Positions 1-10,436 are shown, counted from the first letter of the stretch. The stretch: 24,408 bases of DNA from Aureobasidium sp. EXF-3400 (GCA_024195585.1 SWBL01000524.1:1-24408); one strand, 5' to 3'. The notes: a model not told the origin generated them from the sequence alone. Numbers and translations are program-made.

Positions 1-95
1 GTCAGATGGCCGAGTGGTTATGGCGCTAGTTTCAGGCTCACCTGAAATGAGTTTACTAGTGAGAAATCGCGTGGGTTCGAATCCCACTCTGATCA
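1..95 (+). tRNA. tRNA-Leu(CAG) with 17-nt intron, 5' base missing
   Basis: The transcript folds as a type II tRNA. The acceptor 3' strand (88-94) pairs with 1-6 plus one base just upstream of the window, so the gene is short of its first nucleotide. The D stem is GCC (9-11) with GGC (22-24), the anticodon stem CTAGT (26-30) with ACTAG (55-59), and the T arm is 71-87 with the TTCGAAT loop. The short variable arm (60-70) and D loop suit leucine. The anticodon CAG is at 33-35. An intron occupies 37-53, directly 3' of the base after the anticodon, and its CCTGA pairs with TCAGG around the anticodon, as usual in nuclear pre-tRNAs. The discriminator base is A95 and no CCA is encoded. It decodes CUG as leucine. 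Confidence 0.93.
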
Positions 96-414
96 TCATT
101 CCTTTTGCCCGTGCGATATGTGTTTTGCTGTGAACAATGTCATTCTTTTGTCCTGCAGGGTTTGTAAATTTTCCTAAGGTGGAAGATTAGCAGGATCGGA
201 GTGAAGCGGAAAAGGCTTGGCAAGAATTTTGAGGCGGCATGAAGGTGACCATGGCTGAATCTTCATTTCTCAACTATGAATATGTGTGATTATATCATCT
301 GAACCCGGAGTCTGAAGTAAGATGTACGCACTGAAACCTGCAATATCCCGTTGCTGCCTTCTCTGGTTATCTGCTGGTACACAAGCGGCATCAGTTGAAC
401 CTTCGCCCAGGGCC
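96..414. other. Intergenic gap, tRNA-Leu to kinase 3' end
   Basis: Apart from the T run at 103-106 I see no gene here. It should hold the 3' UTR of the minus-strand kinase. The open frames that cross it are short and lack family signals. Confidence 0.5.
103..106 (+). terminator. RNA polymerase III terminator (T4)
   Basis: A run of four T lies eight bases after the tRNA discriminator. This is the normal position and minimal length for a Pol III stop signal. Confidence 0.6.
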
Positions 415-1662
415 TCAAGAACTGTATCTGTACCACTCCATAATGAACCCGAGCTCCTCGGGCTGTCTGGATGAAAGCTTGTCCACAAGTCCACGAGAGA
501 CAAGATCCTCACAGTATGCTTTTTCCATCGAGTACGGAAAGCTGTCTAGATCCTGCTCAATCGGGAGGCAATCCGGTTCTCTGTCATGGTCGCTCGGCTG
601 CTTGCTCGCTCCTTTGTCAGAGAGATCTCCAGAATCTTGCAGATGGTCGTCTTGATCCATGAGAGTGGAGAGACGATCTGATCCTCTGTTGTGCTGCTCC
701 ACCTCCACTGCTTCTCCATCACCCACGAGGAGCTTCTCCTTTATGTGCTGTGCCAGATCCGCGACTCTGGCATACTCGTTATGCCAACACTTGTAGATAA
801 TCTCATCAATGAGCTCCTCTCCACTATCAAGTGTAGGAAACTCCATCTGCTGCAGCAAATCCACAACCTCACGCCCATGCTCTTTAGGATCCTCGGTCAG
901 ACGCGAAGTCCCATAAACCTCAAAGCCATAGTTGATAAAATAGTACACCGAGCCCAGCGCAAAAAGCTCTGTCTTTGGACCCAATCGACCAGCAGACCCA
1001 CATGCTCCCAGATGTGACTCCTTGCTATTCAACAGTATTGCATACGGGGGTACACAAGCTTCAAAGTTCTCTCCCACCTTGGCTGTACAGTCAAAATCAC
1101 ACAACTTGACACGATCGCGATGGAGCAAGATATTCGTAGGTTGCAAGTCTCCGTGAGCGAGATTGAGCGATTCAAGAAATGCGGCGGCGTGAGCAAGATC
1201 GTGTATCCATTGTTTGCGTAGGCGAAGGGGTTCTAGTTTTTTTACTCCCAGTATAGTGTAAGTGTGCTCGTCAATGATTTGATTGTTTTTTATTCGGTCG
1301 TAAAGGGATGAATCTTTTATGGGATGATGGGTTAGTAAAACAATGATATTATCACCGACGCCAACAAAAACAAGATCTGGATGAGATTCTCGAACAGGCG
1401 TGGGCCACTAACCTTGCATATACTCTAGAAAGATACTATCGTCGTTGAAGAAATAGCACTGCACTATATAAGGGCATGGCTTTGGTTGCGAAAAGATCCT
1501 CTTCAAGATCTCGATTTCTCTCTTGAATTGCTCTCTTGCCTCTTCACCGGGTTGTCGGACCTTGACAACGATACGGGGATGGACTTCGTAGACAGAAGAA
1601 GTGGCTCCATACGAGAGGTGGTGTACATTGGGAAACTCTTGTTGAATAGACATTGATGACAT
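415..1662 (-). CDS. Divergent protein kinase-like protein (2 exons)
   Basis: Exons are 1662-1413 and 1313-415. The 99-nt intron has a GTTAGT donor, a CTAAC branch site at about 1331 and an AAAAG acceptor, joins in phase 1, and gives 382 residues. The N-lobe has a degenerate glycine loop (YGATSSVYEV, from residue 18), the VAIK-type lysine K34 and a helix-C glutamate near E49. The catalytic loop is HGDLQPTN (137-144), with D139 and N144 intact. The metal-binding motif is DFD (156-158) rather than DFG. The C-lobe ELFALGSVYY matches the helix-F region of fungal kinase-like proteins, but no clear APE motif is seen. The last 110 or so residues are acidic and low in structure. The lysine, catalytic Asp and metal Asp are present, so activity is possible; the DFD change and weak loop make a pseudokinase role possible too. 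Substrate is unknown. Confidence 0.82.
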
Positions 1663-1873
1663 GTGGCGAGCAGATTCTTGATTGCCAGTGTGAGGTGGAC
1701 GAAGGGGTTAGACTTGGAGAGGAAGGGGCAGTTCATGCAATAGCTGATATATCACATGACCTTCCTGCAGCAGTATGCACCTCTGTCAAGCCTATACATA
1801 GATCATCTGCCTCACCAGAAACTGCGCGAACAGTGTCAAAAGCGACAACTGCCGTGTTCGGAAAAGCGCTCCA

Positions 1874-2599
1874 TCACAAAAGTCCCATCCATCCCACAAC
1901 CGCTGCAAACCCATTAACCACAGCAAGCCCAGCAGCAAGTCCCAAGCCATCCACGGCTCTCCCCGGTGCCGCATTCAACACAAGCACAAGCCCACATTGC
2001 GCCGCAGCCGTCGTAGGCAAATTATCTCCTTTCGCATAAAGCGTACTACAAATCGTCGGCCCAGGACCAGTCACATATTGCGTGGCCGTCGTAGTAGTAG
2101 TAACCGTATACGCAGGTCCAATCAATCCCGTCAGTGTAGTTCCTGAATGAGTCCACCAGGTTGAAGCAGTGGCGCTAGGGACATAGACAGTGGTATATGG
2201 TTGTTGTGGTTCTCCATCGCAGACGGCATTGTCTGCGCAACAGCCGATATGATCCGCTACACCGCCATAAGCGCCTAGATCAACATTAGATATAATCTAG
2301 ATTCATCTCAGATAAATCTTACAGTAGGTGTGGGGTCCGCAGCAGTAGTTTGGTCCTGAAATTGATTGGCAGTTTATGTATGCGTAGAGGGGGCAGATGC
2401 CTGTGCTGTCTTGGAGGAGCACGGCGGGGGACCAGCCGTAGTTTGAGCGGAGGTTTAGAGGTTGGTTGGAGGTGGTGTTTTGTGGTGAGGAGATAGTTGC
2501 GTCTTCTAGTGTTTGAGGTAGGTCTGTCTGCCGTGGAAGGGGTGGAGTGGCGAGAGCGATTGTGAAGAGGAGCGCGGTGATAAGTAGTTGACGAGCCAT
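1874..2599 (-). CDS. Secreted Cys-rich protein with GPI-anchor-like C-terminus
   Basis: Exons are 2599-2323 and 2274-1874. The 48-nt intron has donor GTAAGA, branch CTAAT and acceptor CTAG; the phase-1 join gives 225 residues. The N-terminus (MARQLLITALLFTIALA) is a classical signal peptide. The mature part has paired cysteines spread across the intron: CCGPHTYC, then IGCCADNAVC. A Thr-rich stretch (TVTTTTTATQYVTG) follows, then a final hydrophobic run rich in Ala, Gly, Val and Leu, as in a GPI-attachment signal or a single membrane anchor. The spliced Cys pattern is continuous and the unspliced frame stops at once, which supports the intron. It is probably a cell-wall or plasma-membrane surface protein. 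No enzymatic motif is visible and I do not recognise a named family. Confidence 0.75.
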
Positions 2600-3137
2600 G
2601 ATCCCAAGGTTCTAGTTGTTGTTGATTGATGCGAGATCTTGTTGGTGTGAATTTTGACGTCTTGAGTATCCGATGTGCGAAAGTGGAAGACGCAAACAAC
2701 TCAAGTCAGCTCGAGTTACGTTCCACCGAATCCAGGTCGAAGCTTCCCGGGTTATGATAATGGTCGTTCGCTCCTTCTTATCTTGACCGGCTGTAAGAAA
2801 TCGGGAGGCGACGTTCGAGATCCAGATAGTGATACTTAGTAGTGATGCTCAAGATAATGATGCCCAAACAACAATGCAATGCAGCCCAAATATCATGCAG
2901 CGTAAACAGAAGTGATGTGTAGTGAACGAAGGAAGAAAAATGCAGGAACATGCACTCTGAAGTAATCGCAGACCTACCAAGCTTCCAAACACCAGACAAA
3001 TCAAGGTAAAAAGTGAGGTGGTTGGGCACTATCCGCGAAGGAAGCATGCGCAACCATCGTGTTTACCTTGCCAGCCTTTCACTTTCAGCGATGAATTACC
3101 TTTCACTCTTGTGAGCCTTATAACAGAAAAATATTAT
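2600..3137. other. Intergenic region upstream of the GPI-like gene
   Basis: This should contain the promoter and 5' UTR of the minus-strand secreted protein. An 89-codon ATG-started frame on the minus strand (about 2778-3047) has no recognisable motif, and I do not call it a gene. Confidence 0.4.
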
Positions 3138-3583
3138 TCAATCATCAGCCAAGTAGACCTCAGCACCGTAACAAGGTTGATCAATGGTAGGTGGTGAAAT
3201 CAGTTGCTCGAGAAGATTCAAGAGGAGGTTGGGAGTCTTGTCTCGCTTGAACGCTTTGCAAAACTCCAGGGACACCGAAACTTGCATCCATCTACGGAGT
3301 AACAGATCGGCAAAATCCAACAAAAGAGCATGCAGTTGTTCGAACAAGGCATAATTTACTGCGTACAGTCATCAAATGCTCAAGAGATAGATTCTCACAA
3401 ATGCTCAAGAGATAGATTCTCATATTCCAAGATAATAGTCAGGGTATATCTCCAAACACGACCCAAAAGTCCTCCACCGAGCCCCAAGAAGCTAGCTAAC
3501 ATTACAAGAATAGAAATGACAAAGAGATTGATACACCGCCATGGGGTTGTTCGCTGATGAATAAAGACAAAAGTTCTATCGAT
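3138..3583 (-). pseudogene. Possible gene remnant: two open stretches split by a 25-bp duplication
   Basis: On the minus strand, 3583-3395 reads without a stop and encodes a hydrophobic, glycine-rich, membrane-like stretch (FLGLGGGLLGRVWRY). It ends in TGA inside the 25-bp tandem repeat. In another frame, about 3370-3138 reads as an amphipathic, balanced peptide (LFEQLHALLLDFADLLLR, later QPCYGAEVYLADD) ending in TGA. Neither stretch has a start ATG at its head. I found no convincing intron joining them; the one GTGAGA donor would make a 40-nt intron in the wrong phase. It could be a decayed gene, a small gene with unseen exons, or chance. I do not recognise a family. Confidence 0.22.
3373..3422. 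repeat. Perfect 25-bp tandem duplication (two copies)
   Basis: Bases 3373-3397 and 3398-3422 are identical. The unit begins CAAATGCTCAAGAGATAG. The copies abut with no spacer, and 25 is not a multiple of three, so any reading frame crossing them is shifted. Confidence 0.97.
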
Positions 3584-3796
3584 TTAGAACATGATTCCAA
3601 ACAAAAGAAAAGATGGATGCAAAGAGATGCGCAGAATGCGTAGGTATCTGTAGGTGAGACAACGATGAGGGCAAAAAAAAAAGCAAGAAGCGACGCTCTC
3701 TACGCGCCGCGAAAGGGGGTATATGAAGGAAGGAGAAAACAGCAAAGAAGACAAGAAGGAAAGAAACTTTTTGCAAAGTGGTGTAGAGAAGAGAAA

Positions 3797-6082
3797 TCAA
3801 GTGGAGACATGTCTCCGGCTCTTCATGTGGATCTTCCACTCGGCTTTTGCGACACGCATCAGCATGTCTTCGTCTCGCACAGGCACCCAGCTGGTGAGCA
3901 CCTTCATTGCGTTTTCGAAGTCGCCTTCGACGATGAGAGACTTGGTAGCGTCGACCAATGCAGCACTGGTTGCGTGCAGGACACTCAAGTCGGCGCCTTC
4001 AAAGGTCGCTTTGCTTTCTCGACTAGGTGGTGGGTTCCCTGGGAAGTCGGCATCGCCTAACAGCATAAACACATCCCAGACGCGTAGTTGTGCTGGGAAA
4101 GGCATGCTGAGGTTGAAGAGTGTAAGGTACCATTTTGTACCGTAGGTCATGGCGTCGATGCCAAAGTCGTCCAGTTTGGCCTTGAGGTCTTGGTCATTAG
4201 CCAGCCAATCGGTCTCGAACTCTTTGAGCGTTGTCATGAGGCCTGAGAAACCATGTTCGTATAGCACCTTGAGTCCACGCAGCTCCCACATGCGAACGAG
4301 CATGACAAAAGTGTGCTCCTCGTCGTAATAGCAGAGTAAAGTTGCGGCCAAAGAAGCCATACCTTGGACGTAACCAGTAGAAGGGAAATGAACAGAGATG
4401 GCATGGAGGACGCGGAAGAGTAAACGCTGGCCTCCTCTGTATCTTCGACGGAACATGATGTGCATGCTGATCGTTCTAGGAACATCGACATCGATCTGCA
4501 CATCATCGGCAGAGCTTTCTTCCTGCAGTTCGTGGAAGATCTCGATAAGCTCTTCATCGGACTGACATCCTCCTCGACGCTTAGCCGAGGCGGACAAAAA
4601 GGCATGCCATGCGGTTGCACGCCACTTGTCAGGTACACCCTTCCAAGTACGCGCCACAAGTTTCGGATCCGTCACATCGAACTCGAAGTTCATACCGCCA
4701 CCTCTTGGACCGTCTGGCATCAGACGAGCCATCTTACGCCACTTCTCTTCGCGCAAGACTTCCCGCCGTCTCAAGAAGCCTTCATGCGCATCCTCTTCGG
4801 CGAGGTTATCGAGGCAGGCGGGTAACGTTAGCATATCGCTGGCGTCATCAAGAATACGGCGGTCGCGCGAGCGGAAAGGATTGTGGGATCGATGTTGCGA
4901 ATGACCAGACTGGAAAGAGTACACAGAGGCAGCGTGAGCAGAGGGCGATGAGGCGACTGTGGTACGAGTGTTGGTGCGAGTAGGAGGTGGGAGAGAGCGC
5001 GAGGATCTGGCATTGGAGGGACCTCTAATCAAGCCTCTGCGCCTGCGCGGACTGCTGGATAAGAGTTGTAGTGATGTGGTGACACGCTGGAGACTAGGCT
5101 TCACAGACGTGCCTTGTGGGCCATCGGTGGGAATGAACTTGGTCGGGTTGATGAAGCCATAGCGATCGACATCTTTGCCGGACAGATCCTCCCAATCCTC
5201 AACACCGCCAGCACACTCGTGCTCGTTCTGGATGAAGCTGAAACGGTCGTGGAAATCCATCGGTCTCGAACTTCGACTCGTGACAGGTCGTCGGCGCGGG
5301 TTGGTGAGAGAGCGTTGAGGAGTAGGTGGTTCGGGTGTATCTTGTCGATCCGTGTCGGCGGTGGTTGTCCAATCGGCAGCTCTTTCGTCGCCGTACTTGT
5401 ACATGGTCCTTACCTTCTGTGAGAAGGTCCTCTCTTCAGCCGACAGCACTCGGCGGCCATCAAGAACGGCATTCAGCATGTGTACGCTCGGTGTGCGAGG
5501 GCCGGTTGTGAGACGCTTCGGATTCGGTCTCGGGGCCTCTGGGGTGGGAGACAGCGGAGGGGATGGCGGAGCTTGCATGGGAGGTGAGAAGGTAGGTGAA
5601 TTGGGAGCCGTGTGGAAGTCGTTGTCGGTAACATCGCCGTCGGTGCAGTCGCCATCGTACTGTCTCATCATCTTTGCCAGCTTTTTTGAGTTCAACAGGA
5701 TGCTACCGCGTGTCGAGAACTTGATCGAGTCTGGTGACGTGAGGTCATCGAAGCCGGCGGTAGGGATGTCCATGTCGATGGGGTGAAAGGAGCGGATGCG
5801 AGAGTGGCTGTTGGCGAGAGGCGATTCAGGGAGGTCGACGTCGCTGTCTTCGTCGATAGGCTTCGACTTGCGTCGCAGAAATGAAGGAGGGTTTCGTTTG
5901 GAGGATCTGCTGCTGGGCGGAGCGACAATGGCATCGTGGACGATGATGGATGGCACGCTCGCACTTGGCGACAGAGTCAGGGTAGCGGCGGCGGTATTGT
6001 TGGTGGAGGCTTTTGCGATGCCAGAATCCCGCTTGAGGTCGCTGCTAGACTGCGACGTGTGGAGAGTTGTTGTTTCATCCAT
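3797..6082 (-). CDS. TBC-domain Rab GTPase-activating protein
   Basis: Single exon of 761 residues. The open frame extends to 6169 but has no ATG there; the first ATG (6082) sits in an optimal GCCATGG context and is taken as the start. The first 470 or so residues are Ser/Pro/Arg-rich and probably disordered, with many SP/TP sites. A TBC domain spans about 480-700. It starts at KGVPDKWRATAW and contains the arginine-finger motif (IDVDVPRT, about 530) and the glutamine finger (GYVQGM, about 570), followed by YGTKWYLTLF and PFPAQLRVWDVFMLLGD. Both catalytic fingers are intact, so it should speed GTP hydrolysis on a Rab protein in membrane traffic. Which Rab cannot be read from sequence. The long disordered N-terminus probably handles localisation and phosphorylation control. 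Confidence 0.93.
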   Translation of the reverse strand: MDETTTLHTSQSSSDLKRDSGIAKASTNNTAAATLTLSPSASVPSIIVHDAIVAPPSSRSSKRNPPSFLRRKSKPIDEDSDVDLPESPLANSHSRIRSFHPIDMDIPTAGFDDLTSPDSIKFSTRGSILLNSKKLAKMMRQYDGDCTDGDVTDNDFHTAPNSPTFSPPMQAPPSPPLSPTPEAPRPNPKRLTTGPRTPSVHMLNAVLDGRRVLSAEERTFSQKVRTMYKYGDERAADWTTTADTDRQDTPEPPTPQRSLTNPRRRPVTSRSSRPMDFHDRFSFIQNEHECAGGVEDWEDLSGKDVDRYGFINPTKFIPTDGPQGTSVKPSLQRVTTSLQLLSSSPRRRRGLIRGPSNARSSRSLPPPTRTNTRTTVASSPSAHAASVYSFQSGHSQHRSHNPFRSRDRRILDDASDMLTLPACLDNLAEEDAHEGFLRRREVLREEKWRKMARLMPDGPRGGGMNFEFDVTDPKLVARTWKGVPDKWRATAWHAFLSASAKRRGGCQSDEELIEIFHELQEESSADDVQIDVDVPRTISMHIMFRRRYRGGQRLLFRVLHAISVHFPSTGYVQGMASLAATLLCYYDEEHTFVMLVRMWELRGLKVLYEHGFSGLMTTLKEFETDWLANDQDLKAKLDDFGIDAMTYGTKWYLTLFNLSMPFPAQLRVWDVFMLLGDADFPGNPPPSRESKATFEGADLSVLHATSAALVDATKSLIVEGDFENAMKVLTSWVPVRDEDMLMRVAKAEWKIHMKSRRHVST

Positions 6083-6997
6083 GGCCGCCCTCGTATTTTT
6101 GGCTGCCCCTGCCGACGCGCGTGTTTCGTAGATATATTGTTTGTTCGTTCTGTAATCAATCGAGCCCACCCGATGCTCCCTTCTTCAATCGCATACGCGT
6201 ATGCTGCTCATGCGCCTTCTTAAGTCTCTGACTTGGAAAACTGCTGAGCGAAGGAAATTTGGCAAGGCGAGCAGTCAGTACGTATGCGCCGCTCCAGAGT
6301 GATCAACAACAGAGTCCCTTGGTGAAGCACTGGCCGTTTGGAGAGCCCCGACGTCTGGAGAAGCGTTGGCCGAAATTGCTCAAGTCCAACAACCTGCTTT
6401 TTCTGTACGTCTTTCGGCTTCTTTGCTGAGACTCCGGATGGTGATGATGAGGATCAATTTACAGTCGTCGTCTTCGCCTATCCCGGGTACTCGAGGTTTA
6501 TATGTGCACCAAGCCTCGCTGACCCGAGCGACATCTCGCTGCAGATCCAGTACCCCTGAGCAAAGCCGCTGTACAACGCTATCCCGAACCTAACACGACC
6601 ACCAACCCCCGTTGCATGCACATACCTTGCAACTGCCTCTCTAGCTCTGACTTTGTACATAAACGGTCGCCGCATGACTGCTGATATCCTGCTTTCTCAC
6701 CAGACGGTAATCGATCATACGGACTTCTCTTCGTCAATTTATGTGCAACATGTATCTAAATCGTAAAGACTTGCTCAATCGTTAACCACTCTGGCGCCAT
6801 CGTGCATTGTCAGCTCCACCGGGGCTGCCCTATTTTCTTTCCGGGTCCTCTCCTTCTCCTGTCCATCCAAGCTCCACTTATACTATCCCTTCTCTGTGCG
6901 TGCTCCACCAGTTCCCCTGATATCGTATCCCGAGACTATCTTAGTCTTTCGGACTCTTCCCGAAAGACCCTTCTCGTTCAACTCTCATGCGAACTCT
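6083..6997. other. Intergenic region, TBC promoter to b561 3' end
   Basis: It holds the promoter and 5' UTR of the TBC gene (right next to 6082) and the 3' UTR of the b561 gene (next to 6997). The stretch 6820-6980 is pyrimidine-rich on the plus strand. Overlapping short frames show no family signal, and I see no RNA gene. Confidence 0.4.
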
Positions 6998-7833
6998 TTA
7001 ATGTCCGGCCAACCAGCCGAACTTCTGCTTCTTGACTCTGGGCAAGACTCCAATCAACGTGATGGCAGCTGCGACAAGCACGGCCCACAGCCTGATTTCA
7101 AGAACATTCTTGTTGTAATCCGTCTGCGTGGCAGCTGCTACGGTCGCAAGCAGCATCAGGAAGATGAAGTATCCGCTGACACGGTGGTATTTGTACAGCT
7201 TCTTTGCATTCTCCTCGCCGCCATAGATCTGCGGCACAAAGTATTGCGTGAAGCCAATGAGTCCTTGGATAAGGATGAGGATGTATGTAATCAGACCCAG
7301 AATCGCGTGGGGTGAGACGAAGTGTGTGCCATTATGGGCAATCTTGTTGTACTCGATCACGACGAGGCCGGCGATGCCGCACGAGAGGGCGAGGTCGTTG
7401 AGTCCAGCGTGGGCCCAGGTGCCGTGCTTCTTTTGCTTTGGTGTGTGCGTGGGTTGTAGGATAAGGACACCCTGGGTGAAGAGCAGGACTGCTGCCGAGT
7501 TGAGCAACTGTAGGACAGTCATGTTAGCATAGTCTGTGTGTGTTTGGTCTAAGAAGCCTTACAGGATGCGCCGAGAACAGAATCACAGGGTTAGAGAATA
7601 CTGCGCCCCAGACGATAGCTACGAGGATCCAGGATCCTGCTTGTGCGACTGCTCCAGTACCTGTGAAATTCGTGTAAGTGTTGCTGCCTTACACAACCAG
7701 CGTCAAGCAAGACCGTACCGATGATCAGGTTGTGGTATAGCGGAAGACCCTCTTGCAGCGACGCATCGCCAGGTCTTCCGAGCAAAGGTTCCTGCTCGCC
7801 CATGCCAGGCCTCTGAGTCTCTTGTTCCGACAT
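6998..7833 (-). CDS. Cytochrome b561-family transmembrane protein (3 exons)
   Basis: Exons are 7833-7719, 7660-7563 and 7507-6998. Introns are 58 nt (GTACGG...CACAG) and 55 nt (GTAAGG...CTACAG). The product is 240 residues. After a polar N-terminus come about six membrane segments. Four histidines lie at the spacing expected for two haem b groups: H70 (FSAHP), H104 (WAHAG), H138 (SPHAILG) and H179 (YKYHRVSGY). This is the core of the cytochrome b561 / CYB561D2-like family, which moves electrons across membranes, often from ascorbate or another small reductant to a ferric or radical acceptor. The first heme-ligand exon joins the rest only after splicing, which supports the model. Donor, acceptor and membrane are not determined; C-terminal basic residues (RVKKQK) face one side. 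Confidence 0.9.
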
Positions 7834-8756
7834 GTCTGTACAATCTCTTCTCGTCGTGTAACTCCGAGGGTTCGGAGGTGAGGCAAGGATAACGATAGGT
7901 TGATGATGTCTTGGAAAGAGGGAAGCGGAGGTACTTGATAGTAGAAGGCACCCAGCTTACATATCACAAAACACAAGCGGCTTGCGTGCTATCACGATCT
8001 TGATTATTGATGACCTTGATAGCACCCTAACCACTGTACCTACCCTATTCGGCGTTGAGCTAACTTTCTGTGAGCGGGGCTTGCGGCTCCGTGGCTGGGA
8101 GATCTGACCAATCAAAAACTTCAGCGATGTCAGATTGCTAGGAAACGTGGTTTGGCACATGCACGATCCATCCTTGTATACCGATGATCGCATCACCGCT
8201 CTTCAAGGTCCTGATCATGGTGGAGATTCTCCGTGTGTTTGGGCGCATGTGTTTGTGACGAAAGACAGTGACTTCTAGCACGAAGGCATTTCAAGACTTA
8301 CACCCTGCGCAGAGCTACACGCTATCGTAGTCAAGAGTTCTCGATCGAGTGGAAGCGATCTGCTGATGTTGACTTTGTCAGAGGAAATTGTTGATGACAC
8401 AAAAATCAGAGGCTTGCTGCTGCATCTATAGCGAACACTCAAACAGATTCACAATTGGAAATGAGGGAGCAATTTAGTCAAAGAGATTTATTACCGTCAG
8501 GTATAGTAGGTCAGACTATAGAAAAAATATACAAGTGAAAGAATACAGCAAATGGTGGTGGTATCGCGCAAAATATTCCGAACATCCTTCCCGCTCCAAA
8601 ATCGTGAAAGTAACCTGTGTGCACCGAGGACCAGCGTCGGTCTAAAGAAAAATGCGAGACTTTTGTTCAAAACTCTCCCCGAACAACAAGACTTTGGTGT
8701 AAAGACAAAATAAACAAGACAATACTCGTTAAAGTGACAGTTGGGAAAACAAGCGT
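7834..8756. other. Intergenic region between b561 5' end and ammonium transporter 3' end
   Basis: It contains the b561 promoter and the 3' UTR of the ammonium transporter. A CCAATCA box, a HAP-complex type site, is at 8108-8114 on the plus strand, about 275 bp upstream of the b561 ATG. The 8450-8720 part is AT-rich. I see no gene; the open frames here start at non-ATG codons or lack motifs. Confidence 0.4.
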
Positions 8757-10436
8757 CTAACCGTCGAGGGTGCGTTGTTCGCGTTCCGCCTTCTCGTAAG
8801 CAACGGCGTGACGGTCACCACCGATACCGGTGTGCTCGTTTCCTTGACTGTCGCTTTCACTGGGAGCCTTGCCCTCGAGCATTTGCGAGTGTTGGGGAAT
8901 GCCGTGGCGCTCGCCCTGAGGGATCTGGTGTTCGGCAGTCTCGGGCTGGTCACGAGCAGGGGTCCAGGCGAGGTAGTCACGACGGACCTCAACGTAGTCG
9001 TAGGCGAACTCGCCGAGCTGGTCGTCATCCATACCCAGAAGCTCAGCCTCCTCAGAAGCGCGAAGGTGGAGTCCAGGGATCTTGTTGATGATCCAGGCGA
9101 TAGCAGCACTGACGACGAACGAGTAGGCAGTGACGGCGGCAATGTAGGCGATTTGCATGTACAACTGCTTCCAGTTGTGCTGAATCCATCCACCAGAAAT
9201 GCCGTTGTTGACACCGTCGAGACCAATGATGTAGGAGGCAGCGAAGATGCCGTTGAAGAAGAGACCAACCATACCAGCAACACCGTGCTCAGCGAACACA
9301 TCCATAGCGTCATCGATGCGGATCCAGAACTTGACCTTGGTTGCAAAGTTGCACACGATACCGGTAGTAATTCCGAGAACGACAGATGCCCAGGGAGTGA
9401 TGAAACCGGAAGCGGGAGTGGCAGCGACGAGGCCAGAGATAGTACCGGAACACCAACCGACCATAGACCACTTACGGGCAAGTCTCCAATCGAGAACGAC
9501 CCAAGCGATGGCAGCGAACATGGCAGTCAAGTTGGAGTTCCAGCAAGCCATGGTAGCACGAAGGTTGGCACCGAAAGCGGAGCCACCGTTGAAGCCCAAC
9601 CAACCGAACCACAGGAAGACGGTGCCGAGGGTGATGAGAGAGACGTTGTGAGGACGGAAGTTGAGCATCATCTTTTCCTGACGTCTTCCGAGAATCATCG
9701 AGTAGGCAAGAGCCGACATACCGGAACCAATCTCGACGGGACCACCTCCAGCGTAGTCGAGGACACCCCACTTGAAGGCCCATCCGTTGGCACCCCAGAC
9801 CCAGCAAGCGATAGGGCAGTACACGAGAGTAGCCCAGAAGAAGATGAAGACCATGCAAGGAATCAGGCGACCACGCTCAGCGACGGCACCAACGACAATG
9901 GCGGCAGTAACAGCGCAGAATTGCATCTGTATCAATGTTAGAGATGGTGATGATAAGGGTTAGTATTGTTGATGCGTACCTGGTAGAAAGCGTAGAGGAG
10001 CTCAGGGATCAGGGGAGAGCCAGGAGAAGGTGCACCGAGAGTCTTCATTAGACCGAATTTTTGCAAGTCGCCAATGAAGCCATTGGTTGCGAGGTCGGAG
10101 AAAGCCAGAGAGTATCCCCAGAAGTACCATTGGAAGGTGATGACTGAACAGGATGCCATACATGCCCAGATCATACTGAGAGCGGACTTTCTGCGTGCCA
10201 ATCCAGAGTAGAGGAAACCGAGACCCGGAATCATGATCAACACCATTGCTGATGCGATCAAGATGTATGCTTGGTCACCGGATTGGTACCATTGGTTCAA
10301 GTTCTCGTCGGCTGTGATGAGGTTAGACGCTATTCGGGACCGGATGCCACGGAAGTGGTATGGACTCACTGGAATCACCACCCAACGGAAGTGTGCCATT
10401 GAATTCTGTAGGTGCGCCGACCCAGGAGTAAGACAT
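8757..10436 (-). CDS. Ammonium permease, Mep1/Mep3-MeaA type (3 exons)
   Basis: Exons are 10436-10370, 10311-9980 and 9926-8757, with introns of 58 nt (GTGAGT...CACAG) and 53 nt (GTACGC...ATACAG); 522 residues. The 10436 ATG opens a first exon (MSYSWVGAP) that joins in phase 1 to the conserved NQWYQSGDQAYILIAS. An Amt/Mep/Rh core of about 11 membrane helices follows, with GFLYSGLARRKSALS and DYAGGGPVEIGSG. Of the twin pore histidines, the first site is Glu (E198) and the second is His (H347, AEHGVAGMVG). Glu at site one is known for yeast Mep1/Mep3-type carriers, whereas Mep2-type sensors keep His, so this is most likely a MeaA-like high-capacity uptake protein. The cytosolic tail has ELLGMDDDQLGEFAYDY and a long polar end. 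Nitrogen control through GATA factors is expected. Confidence 0.94.

Noticed and set aside
1653..2039. 128-codon plus-strand frame over the kinase/GPI-gene junction
   Set aside because: Low-complexity Ala/Ser/Pro shadow of the minus-strand secreted protein.
2778..3047. 89-codon ATG-started frame on the minus strand
   Set aside because: Some hydrophobic runs but no family signal, and it lies in the expected promoter of the GPI-like gene.
6083..6169. N-terminal extension of the TBC protein by 29 residues
   Set aside because: The frame is open but begins at GTG. The ATG at 6082 has an ideal context.
8775..9941. 388-codon plus-strand open frame
   Set aside because: Antisense shadow of the ammonium permease; Thr/Ser/Gly-rich with no family pattern.
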